Assembly (NCBI GenBank): GCA_947176875.1
Contig: CAMWSI010000076.1
Span: forward strand, 1 to 5,372
Reading direction: 5' to 3'
Source of the DNA: an uncultured Bacteroidales bacterium
Lineage (GTDB): Bacteria > Bacteroidota > Bacteroidia > Bacteroidales > P3
DNA: 5,372 nucleotides
The notes under the pieces were generated by a model. That model was not told the origin of the DNA and made no database searches. It saw only the letters and a list, made by a program, of their open reading frames with translations. Positions 1 through 5,372 of this stretch are shown one piece after another. Numbering within the stretch: the stretch's first letter is position 1; every line of letters begins with the position of its first letter. A program made the position numbers and the translations under genes.

Positions 1-20
1 TATAAGAATAGAACCGCCGG

Positions 21-53
21 TTTACGTTTCCAAAGGAAAATGTCCTAATTTTG
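21..53 (+). promoter_or_regulatory. Candidate Bacteroidota-type promoter for nrdJ
   Basis: TAATTTTG at 46-53 matches the Bacteroidota sigma-ABfr -7 consensus TAnnTTTG exactly. A degenerate -33 partner, TTTAC at 21-25, lies 20-21 bases upstream; the consensus there would be TTTG, so this half is weak. Transcription would start near position 58-60, giving a leader of about 55 nt before the ATG at 115. That distance is sensible and agrees with nrdJ being the first gene of the plus-strand unit. The consensus is established knowledge; its use here is inferred. Confidence 0.5.
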
Positions 54-114
54 CCTTTACGATGGTTTATGGGCGTAAGCCTTGAAATACTAATATTTAG
101 AACAGGAAAGCGCA

Positions 115-2877
115 ATGAATTTCGATTTGTTTTCTGCGACCGAAAGCGGTGCGGCACGTTCGGCCGTATCCGGAATGCAAGCGATGACGCCGGCGGTAAC
201 GCAAGCGGCGGATCAGACGGCGACGTCCGACCATTATCAGGAGATACAGGAAAAGAGACAAAAGGTAACCATGGAACAACCGGATTTTTCGGCGGCGTCC
301 GTTTCGGCGGCTTCCGCATCCACGAACCAAGAACCCAAAGAAGAGATGAAAGCTTATCAGACGGAAGAAATTCTGGCGGCAGCCACGCGTTATTTCAAAG
401 GCGACGCGCTGGCGGCCAACGTATGGATGAACAAATACGCGCTCAAAGACAGCGTGGGTAACGTTTACGAATTGACGCCGGACGATATGCACCGGCGTAT
501 TGCACGCGAATTGAGCCGCATAGAAAAGAAGTATCCGAATCCGGTATCCGAAGACGAGATTTTCGAGTTGATTCGCGATTTCCGTTATATCATTCCGCAG
601 GGGAGTCCGATGGCCGGCATCGGCAATCAGTTCCAGATCGCTTCCCTGTCGAACTGCTTTGTGGTCGGCAACGAGGGGAATTCGGATTCCTACGGCGGCA
701 TCATGAAGATTGACGAGGAACAGGTGCAGTTGATGAAACGCCGCGGCGGCGTGGGACACGACCTGTCGCATATCCGTCCTACGGGCAGTCCGGTCAAGAA
801 CAGCGCGCTTACCTCCACGGGCATCGTGCCGTTCATGGAACGTTATTCCAATTCCACGCGCGAGGTGGCGCAGGACGGCCGCCGCGGCGCGTTGATGTTG
901 AGCATCAGCATCAAGCATCCGGACTCCGAACGTTTCATAGACGCCAAGATGGAAGAGGGCAAGGTGACGGGCGCGAACGTCTCGGTCAAGATTACCGACG
1001 AATTCATGCGGGCGGTTGTGGAAAACAAGCCGTTCGTGCAGCAATATCCGATTGATGCCAAGACACCGCTTTACAGCAAGGAGGTCGATGCGCGTAAACT
1101 CTGGAACAAAATCATCCACAATGCATGGAAGAGTGCCGAACCCGGCGTATTGTTCTGGGACACGATTTTGCGCGAGTCGGTGCCCGATTGTTACGCCGAT
1201 CAGGGCTTCCGCACGGTTTCGACGAATCCTTGCGGGGAGATTCCGCTCTGTCCTTACGACAGTTGCCGGCTGTTGGCCGTCAATCTCTACAGCTATGTCA
1301 AAAATCCGTTCACGCCGCAGGCGGAATTCGATTTCGACCTGTTCCGCCAACATGTGACGGTGGCGCAGCGTTTTATGGACGACATCATCGATATGGAACT
1401 GGAGAATGTCGAGAAGATATTGCAGAAGATTGATTCCGACCCCGAAAACGAGGATGTCAAACGGACGGAAAAAGAACTGTGGTTGAAAATCCGCGCCAAG
1501 AGTTCGGCCGGCCGCCGGACGGGCTTGGGCATTACGGCCGAGGGCGATATGTTGGCGGCTATGGGCCTGCGCTACGGCAGCGACGAGGCGATTTCGTTCT
1601 CGGTGGAAGTGCACAAGGCTTTGGCTTTGGCGGCCTATGCGTCGAGCGTGACGATGGCCGAGGAGCGCGGCGCGTTCCGTATTTTCGATGCCGACAAGGA
1701 ATCGCGCAACCCGTTCATCAACCGTATCAAGGAAGCCGATCCCGCACTTTACGAGCGTATGCTCAAACACGGCCGCCGCAACATCGCGCTTCTGACGATT
1801 GCGCCGACGGGCAGCGTCAGCATCTGCACGCAGACCACGTCCGGCATCGAGCCGGTCTTCATGGTCTCCTACCGTCGCCGCCGCAAGGTCAATCCGAACG
1901 ACAAGGGCGTCAAGGTGGCTCTGGTGGACGAAAACGGCGATTCGTTCGAGGAATACGTCGTGTTCCATCCCAAGTTCGAGGATTGGCTGCAGGTGAACGG
2001 CTACGACGTGGCCGCCGTCAAGGAATACGACGACAAGCAGTTGGGCGAGGTCATCAAGAAGTCGCCTTACTATAAAAGCACGACGAACGACATCGACTGG
2101 GTCAGCAAGGTCAAGTTGCAGGGCGCGGTTCAGAAATGGGTCGATCATTCCATCAGCGTGACGGTCAATGTACCCGAGAACACGAAGGAAGAACTCGTCA
2201 GCAAGATTTATCAGACGGCCTGGGAGGTCGGTTGCAAGGGCATGACGATTTACCGCGACGGTTCGCGTACCGGCGTGTTGGTCTCCAACAAGAAGAAAGC
2301 CAAGAAAGAACAGGCCGAGGAACATCAGGAATGGGGGCAACCCCCGGTTCGTCCCAAGCGTCTGGAAGCCGACATCGTGCGTTTCATGAACGACAGCGAG
2401 AAATGGATAGCGGTGGTAGGTCTGTACGAAGGCCGACCCTACGAGATTTTTACGGGCCGGGCCGACGGTTTCATGATACCGGCCGACGTACAGAAGGGTT
2501 GGGTCGTGCGCGAGAAAGAAAAAGAAGACGTACCCGCGCGTTACGATTTCGAATTTCTGGATAAGGACGGTTACAAAGTCTATTGGCAGGGCTTGTCGCG
2601 TACGTTCGACGCCAACTATTGGAATTACGCCAAACTGATTTCGGGTATTCTGCGTCAGGGCGGGCCGGTCACGATGACGATCAAGCTCATCAGCGGCCTG
2701 AAGATGTCGGACGAAATCAATACTTGGAAGAACGGGGTGGTGCGTGCGTTGAAACGCTACATTCCCGACGGCACGATAGCCGAAGCCAGCACTTGTCCGC
2801 AATGCGGCGAGAAAGGCTTGATTTACAAGGAAGGCTGTCTGCTCTGTACGGCTTGCGGTTATTCCAAATGCGGTTGA
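115..2877 (+). CDS. nrdJ: Adenosylcobalamin-dependent (class II) ribonucleotide reductase
   Basis: This cytoplasmic enzyme reduces ribonucleotides to deoxyribonucleotides using a 5'-deoxyadenosyl radical from coenzyme B12, so it needs no oxygen and no separate radical subunit. The 920-residue product carries the full class II active site: C181 (in SNCF), the NPCGE motif at 371-375 with radical cysteine C373 and E375, and C384 eleven residues later as the partner of C181. PTGS is at 564-567. A lysine-rich linker (about 726-740) leads to a TSCPD-like domain (about 745-885). The tail has six cysteines (894, 897, 908, 911, 914, 919), as in class II enzymes where four bind zinc and two shuttle electrons. 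The first 78 residues are Ala/Ser/Gln-rich and show no ATP-cone motif. ATG 115 was chosen because AGGAAAG lies just upstream and the promoter fits; ATG 271, preceded by AAAAGG, would give 868 residues. Function is near certain; the start is not. Confidence 0.96.
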   Translation: MNFDLFSATESGAARSAVSGMQAMTPAVTQAADQTATSDHYQEIQEKRQKVTMEQPDFSAASVSAASASTNQEPKEEMKAYQTEEILAAATRYFKGDALAANVWMNKYALKDSVGNVYELTPDDMHRRIARELSRIEKKYPNPVSEDEIFELIRDFRYIIPQGSPMAGIGNQFQIASLSNCFVVGNEGNSDSYGGIMKIDEEQVQLMKRRGGVGHDLSHIRPTGSPVKNSALTSTGIVPFMERYSNSTREVAQDGRRGALMLSISIKHPDSERFIDAKMEEGKVTGANVSVKITDEFMRAVVENKPFVQQYPIDAKTPLYSKEVDARKLWNKIIHNAWKSAEPGVLFWDTILRESVPDCYADQGFRTVSTNPCGEIPLCPYDSCRLLAVNLYSYVKNPFTPQAEFDFDLFRQHVTVAQRFMDDIIDMELENVEKILQKIDSDPENEDVKRTEKELWLKIRAKSSAGRRTGLGITAEGDMLAAMGLRYGSDEAISFSVEVHKALALAAYASSVTMAEERGAFRIFDADKESRNPFINRIKEADPALYERMLKHGRRNIALLTIAPTGSVSICTQTTSGIEPVFMVSYRRRRKVNPNDKGVKVALVDENGDSFEEYVVFHPKFEDWLQVNGYDVAAVKEYDDKQLGEVIKKSPYYKSTTNDIDWVSKVKLQGAVQKWVDHSISVTVNVPENTKEELVSKIYQTAWEVGCKGMTIYRDGSRTGVLVSNKKKAKKEQAEEHQEWGQPPVRPKRLEADIVRFMNDSEKWIAVVGLYEGRPYEIFTGRADGFMIPADVQKGWVVREKEKEDVPARYDFEFLDKDGYKVYWQGLSRTFDANYWNYAKLISGILRQGGPVTMTIKLISGLKMSDEINTWKNGVVRALKRYIPDGTIAEASTCPQCGEKGLIYKEGCLLCTACGYSKCG

Positions 2878-4040
2878 TGCCGGAGATGGACGGTGGCATG
2901 AACGCGACGGACAGCGACAATAAGGATGGGTTTCTGTCGGCGGACGAGGCGTTTATGCGCCGTTGTCTGACGGTGGCCGGAAACGGTCGCGGTGCCGTGA
3001 GCCCGAACCCGATGGTGGGTTGTCTGATTGTACACGACGGCAGCATCATAGCCGAAGGTTATCATAGAAAATACGGTGGCCCCCACGCGGAAGTGGAGGC
3101 CATAGAGAATGCCCGCGTTCGCGGGCTTTCTCATTTGTTCCCGGAATCCACGTTATATGTCAGTTTGGAGCCGTGCGCACATTACGGCAAGCAGCCGCCT
3201 TGTGCCGTCAAGGTGGCGGAGAGCGGGTTCAAGCGTGTGGTCGTGGCTTGCGGCGACCCCAATCCGGCCGTCAGCGGCCGCGGTATCGCGCTGTTGCGGG
3301 AAAAGGGCGTGGAGGTCGTGACCGGTGTGCTGGCGGCTGAAGCCCGGTTTCTGAACCGGCGTTTCATGACGTATATCGGCGGGCAAAGACCTTATGTGCT
3401 GTTGAAGTGGGCGCAGTCGGCCGACGGCTTCATCGCGCCGGCGGGCGGCTGTGCGCCTTGCGCCGTGACGGACGCGCGTCTGCAAGTGGAAAACCACAAG
3501 TTGCGCGCGCAGGAGGATGCCGTATGGGTGGGGACGCATACGCTGCTGACCGACGACCCGCGGCTGGATCCGCGCGCCTATTATGGCCGCCCGCCCTTGC
3601 GCGTGGCGATGGATTTCCGGGGCGGTCTGCCCTTGTCCCTGCATTTTTTCGATGGCTCGCAACCCACAATGCTGTTTACGACCGAAGCCTTGGCCGCCGG
3701 CGAATACGCCGCCTTGCAGGCGCGCGTGAACTTGGTGGCGGTGCCGGCCGCGGAAGTGGCGCGGCCGTGGGCGTTCGTGCTGTCGCGTTTGGCGGCGGCC
3801 GGCGTGGGGTCTGTGGTGGTGGAGGGCGGTACGCGCCTGTTGCGGCAGTTGATGGCGGCCGGCTGTTACGATGAAATACGCGTGTTCGAGAGTGCTTGCC
3901 GTAAGGAAACGGGCTATGCCGCGCCCGATTTGCCGGACGGGCTGTGCGTCTATCGACCCGACCTCGTTTATCCGGTCACGGCGGCTTTTCCGGTGGCGCA
4001 GCGGATACGCCATTACGTGCGGGAGGAGGTCATGGCATGA
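2877..4040 (+). CDS. ribD: Bifunctional riboflavin deaminase/reductase RibD
   Basis: RibD performs two successive cytoplasmic steps of riboflavin synthesis: deamination of the diaminopyrimidinone ribosyl phosphate made from GTP, then NADPH-dependent reduction of its ribose to ribityl. The N-terminal deaminase (about 26-160) has the PNPMVG motif at 43-48, the zinc and proton-shuttle motif HAE at 70-72, and PCAHYGKQPPC at 99-109 with zinc ligands C100 and C109. The reductase domain follows (about 171-380), with LLKWAQSADGFIA at 175-187, VGTHTLLTDDPRLD at 218-231 and VVVEGG at 313-318. ATG 2877 shares its A with the nrdJ stop (TGATG), which suggests reinitiation by terminating ribosomes; no Shine-Dalgarno precedes it. 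ATGs at 2886 and 2898 are alternatives that would shorten only the non-conserved first residues. At 387 residues it is close to normal length and shows no frameshift. Confidence 0.95.
   Translation: MPEMDGGMNATDSDNKDGFLSADEAFMRRCLTVAGNGRGAVSPNPMVGCLIVHDGSIIAEGYHRKYGGPHAEVEAIENARVRGLSHLFPESTLYVSLEPCAHYGKQPPCAVKVAESGFKRVVVACGDPNPAVSGRGIALLREKGVEVVTGVLAAEARFLNRRFMTYIGGQRPYVLLKWAQSADGFIAPAGGCAPCAVTDARLQVENHKLRAQEDAVWVGTHTLLTDDPRLDPRAYYGRPPLRVAMDFRGGLPLSLHFFDGSQPTMLFTTEALAAGEYAALQARVNLVAVPAAEVARPWAFVLSRLAAAGVGSVVVEGGTRLLRQLMAAGCYDEIRVFESACRKETGYAAPDLPDGLCVYRPDLVYPVTAAFPVAQRIRHYVREEVMA
3111..3133 (+). terminator. Terminator-like hairpin inside ribD
   Basis: GCCCGCG at 3111-3117, a TT spacer, and CGCGGGC at 3120-3126 form a perfect inverted repeat. 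As RNA this is most easily a 6-bp all-GC stem with a GTTC loop. It is followed on the plus strand by the T-rich stretch TTTCTCATTTG. The opposite strand has no T-tract after the stem, so only the plus orientation resembles an intrinsic terminator. It lies inside the ribD deaminase domain (codons for about residues 79-86), so translating ribosomes would normally mask it. The T-tract is interrupted, and the structure could be a chance result of codon choice. Confidence 0.25.
4024..4030 (+). promoter_or_regulatory. Strong Shine-Dalgarno for the IMPACT-family gene
   Basis: AGGAGGT lies six bases before the ATG at 4037, an almost ideal anti-16S match and spacing. It is embedded in the last codons of ribD (Arg-Glu-Glu-Val). 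It decides the start of the downstream gene at 4037, because the frame is open well upstream of it. Bacteroidota genes often lack Shine-Dalgarno sequences, so this one stands out, although Glu-Glu codons can produce such a string by chance. Confidence 0.55.
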
Positions 4041-4663
4041 GTACATTCGCGCCGCTGACGGAGATTCCCGATACCTATACGACGATAGCGGCCGCTTCCG
4101 AAGGCTTGTACAAGGAAAAGGGCAGCCGCTTCCTCGCGTTCGCCTATCCGGTGGCCGACGCCGAGGAGGTGCGGCAACGGATGGAGGCTTTGAAAAAGCG
4201 GTTCTACGATGCGCGGCATCATACTTACGCCTATGTGTTGGGCTACCGCAAGGAACAGTTCCGGCTCAACGACGACGGCGAACCCTCCGGTACGGCGGGC
4301 CGGCCGATATACGGACAGATTCAGGCCCTGGACCTGACGTTCACGATGGTGGCCGTCGTGCGCTATTTCGGCGGTATCAAGTTGGGGACGGGCGGGCTGA
4401 CCAAAGCCTACAAGACGGCGGCGGCCGAAGCCTTGCAGGCCGCGACCACGGTGTGCCGCCCCGTACTCGTGCCGCTGTCTATCGCGTGCGGCTACGATAA
4501 ACTGAGTTTGGTGATGCGGCGGCTCAAAGAAGTGCAGGTCTCCCCGCAACAGCCGCAGATGTCGGATGTGTGTCGTTTGGAAATCGCCGTGCCGAAAGCC
4601 GTCGTTGAGGCTATCCGGGCCTTGAACCAAGAGCCCGGCATACAGGTTCAAGCCGTGTCATAA
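4037..4663 (+). CDS. IMPACT/YigZ family protein (UPF0029)
   Basis: The 208-residue product matches the bacterial YigZ relatives of eukaryotic IMPACT in length and motifs. The N-terminal IMPACT domain (about 20-130) contains DARHHTYAYVLG at 58-69, LNDDGEPSGTAGRPI at 77-91 and the family signature VVRYFGGIKLGTGGLTKAY at 107-125. The C-terminal part (about 143-205) fits the smaller alpha/beta DUF1949-type domain. Eukaryotic IMPACT acts on GCN1/GCN2 translational control; the bacterial role is not settled, so none is assigned here. ATG 4037 overlaps the ribD stop in ATGA, behind AGGAGGT, and starts where the family normally starts; upstream residues in this frame are read-through of ribD in another frame. 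The close packing implies co-transcription and coupling with ribD. No signal peptide or membrane segment is seen. Confidence 0.92.
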   Translation: MSTFAPLTEIPDTYTTIAAASEGLYKEKGSRFLAFAYPVADAEEVRQRMEALKKRFYDARHHTYAYVLGYRKEQFRLNDDGEPSGTAGRPIYGQIQALDLTFTMVAVVRYFGGIKLGTGGLTKAYKTAAAEALQAATTVCRPVLVPLSIACGYDKLSLVMRRLKEVQVSPQQPQMSDVCRLEIAVPKAVVEAIRALNQEPGIQVQAVS

Positions 4664-4685
4664 CCCCTTCGGGTCGGGTCACCCG
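4664..4685. other. Convergent intergenic junction with short inverted repeats
   Basis: Only 22 bases separate the stop codons of the two converging genes. ACCC at 4663-4666 can pair with GGGT at 4671-4674 across a CTTC loop, and CGGGTCACCCG at 4675-4685 is a perfect 11-base palindrome centred on C4680. The GGGTC unit occurs twice in tandem (4671-4675 and 4676-4680). The stems are short and no T-tract follows on either strand, so this is not a clear intrinsic terminator. It is the only non-coding space in which transcription from both sides could end. Confidence 0.3.
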
Positions 4686-5294
4686 TTACTGAGCCAATTG
4701 TTGGCGGTATTGTTCGAACAGCCGCGTGATGTATTTGCCCAGGATGTCGAATTCCAGATTGACGATGCTGCCGGCCTTTATCTGATGAAAGTTCGTGAAT
4801 TCGTAGGTGTAGGGAATGATGGCCACCGAGAGCAGGCCGGGCTTGGAGTCCACGACCGTCAGGCTCACGCCGTTGATGCAGACCGAGCCTTTCTCCACCG
4901 TAAAGTGTTCGCGAACCTCGTATTTGAAATAGAAACGCCAGCTGCCGTCCAGCGTCTCCACTCTCTCGCAGACGGCGGTCTGATCGATGTGCCCCTGCAC
5001 GATATGGCCGTCGAAGCGGCCGTCCATCGGCATGGAGCGTTCCAGATTGACTTCGGTGCCGACCTCCCACGTGCGCAGGTTGCTGCGTTGCATCGTTTCT
5101 TCCATGGCCGTCACCATATAGCGTTGGCGGTCGGCTTCAATCCGGACCACCGTCAGGCAGACGCCGTCGTGCGCCATGCTCTGGTCTATCTTCAATTCGG
5201 CGGCGACGGGGCTTTCCAGCCAGAAGTGAAAGTTGCTGCCCTCGCGGATGATTTCGGCCACTTTGGCCGTACGTTCTATAATGCCTGTGAACAT
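4686..5294 (-). CDS. ribE: Riboflavin synthase, alpha subunit
   Basis: This cytoplasmic enzyme makes riboflavin by dismutation of two 6,7-dimethyl-8-ribityllumazine molecules, the last step of the pathway. The 202-residue product shows the duplicated lumazine-binding barrels of the family. Barrel one (about 1-92) begins MFTGIIE and carries DGVCLTV at 43-49 and VNLE at 82-85. Barrel two (about 96-188) carries GHIVQGHID at 96-104, NGVSLTV at 141-147 and VNLEFDILGKY at 178-188. The repeated DGV/NGV-LTV and VNLE pairs directly show the internal duplication. Length is normal and the start is fixed by the invariant MFTG beginning. There is no recognisable Shine-Dalgarno before ATG 5294, which is common in Bacteroidota. 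It converges on the ribD operon, so it is not co-transcribed with ribD. No FMN riboswitch is visible in the 78 bases available upstream. The symbol ribE follows one common usage; others call it ribC. Confidence 0.96.
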   Translation of the reverse strand: MFTGIIERTAKVAEIIREGSNFHFWLESPVAAELKIDQSMAHDGVCLTVVRIEADRQRYMVTAMEETMQRSNLRTWEVGTEVNLERSMPMDGRFDGHIVQGHIDQTAVCERVETLDGSWRFYFKYEVREHFTVEKGSVCINGVSLTVVDSKPGLLSVAIIPYTYEFTNFHQIKAGSIVNLEFDILGKYITRLFEQYRQQLAQ

Positions 5295-5372
5295 AAGGAT
5301 TCGTGTATTAAGGTTTCGTAAAATTTATCGAGCGTCCAACCCATGTGTTGAACCTGTTTCGGCACGATGCTC
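5276..5372 (-). CDS. Possible C-terminal end of an upstream gene (partial)
   Basis: On the minus strand one frame is open from the window edge to a TAG at 5276-5278, giving about 31 residues containing MGWTLDKFYETLIHESL. It would overlap the ribE start by 19 bases. The first 20 or so codons use G or C at the third position often, like the real genes here, and the aromatic, amphipathic composition looks protein-like. I do not recognise the family. The stretch nearest ribE (about 5295-5330) is AT-rich and could instead be the ribE promoter region, with this frame open by chance. The other two minus frames also stop before ribE. Confidence 0.35.
   Translation of the reverse strand, partial: SIVPKQVQHMGWTLDKFYETLIHESLCSQAL

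Noticed and set aside
1..270. A cobalamin riboswitch in the nrdJ leader, especially if translation starts at 271
   Set aside because: I see no B12-box-like element, and 115-270 has codon use typical of coding sequence. The 55-base leader before ATG 115 is too short for this riboswitch.
97..2802. A 901-codon open frame on the minus strand running opposite nearly all of nrdJ
   Set aside because: It is the mirror of nrdJ's GC-rich codon use, which avoids codons whose complement is a stop. The translation is rich in His, Arg and Asp with no recognisable domain, while the plus strand encodes a complete class II reductase.
2583..2876. Upstream extension of the ribD frame into nrdJ
   Set aside because: The extra residues are an out-of-frame reading of the conserved NrdJ C-terminal domain and have no counterpart in RibD proteins; homology begins after 2877.
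3153..4046. Long minus-strand open frames opposite ribD (3153-4046) and the IMPACT gene (4013-4651)
   Set aside because: Arg/His/Gln-rich translations with no motif, lying over well-supported plus-strand genes; typical GC-rich shadow frames.
4698..5321. A 207-codon plus-strand open frame opposite riboflavin synthase
   Set aside because: The minus strand encodes a full-length riboflavin synthase with both barrels intact; the plus reading has no recognisable features.
5295..5372. An FMN riboswitch upstream of ribE
   Set aside because: The 78 bases available are too short for the full RFN element and lack its conserved GGG/CCC helices; one further upstream cannot be excluded.

Overview
The window reads as an ordinary housekeeping stretch of a GC-rich member of the Bacteroidota, probably Bacteroidales and possibly Rikenellaceae/Alistipes-like. 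The family placement is inferred from protein flavour and base composition. Two things support the phylum. The RibD and NrdJ proteins resemble the Bacteroidales versions, and a perfect match to the Bacteroidota -7 promoter element (TAnnTTTG) lies just upstream of the first gene. I find no mobile element, CRISPR array, RNA gene or new multi-gene system.

Layout: (1) 1-114 is a leader with a candidate Bacteroidota promoter and two small inverted repeats. (2) 115-2877, plus strand: adenosylcobalamin-dependent (class II) ribonucleotide reductase NrdJ, with all active-site cysteines and a six-cysteine C-terminal tail. (3) 2877-4040, plus strand: bifunctional riboflavin deaminase/reductase RibD, whose start overlaps the nrdJ stop by one base (TGATG). 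(4) 4037-4663, plus strand: an IMPACT/YigZ-family protein, overlapping ribD by four bases (ATGA) behind a strong Shine-Dalgarno sequence. (5) 4664-4685 is a 22-base convergent junction. (6) 4686-5294, minus strand: riboflavin synthase alpha subunit. (7) 5276-5372, minus strand: a short open frame that may be the C-terminal end of the next gene, or may be the ribE promoter region.

The three plus-strand genes are packed like one operon, probably transcribed from the promoter near position 50. RibD and riboflavin synthase are the early and last enzymes of riboflavin synthesis, yet they sit here on opposite strands in convergent units. The nrdJ-ribD coupling joins a B12-dependent enzyme to flavin synthesis; flavins feed both thioredoxin-type reduction and the B12 lower ligand, but a functional reason for the pairing is only inference. 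The points most worth checking are a terminator-like hairpin inside the 5' part of ribD, the uncertain nrdJ start with its low-complexity N-terminal tail, and the nrdJ leader repeats.
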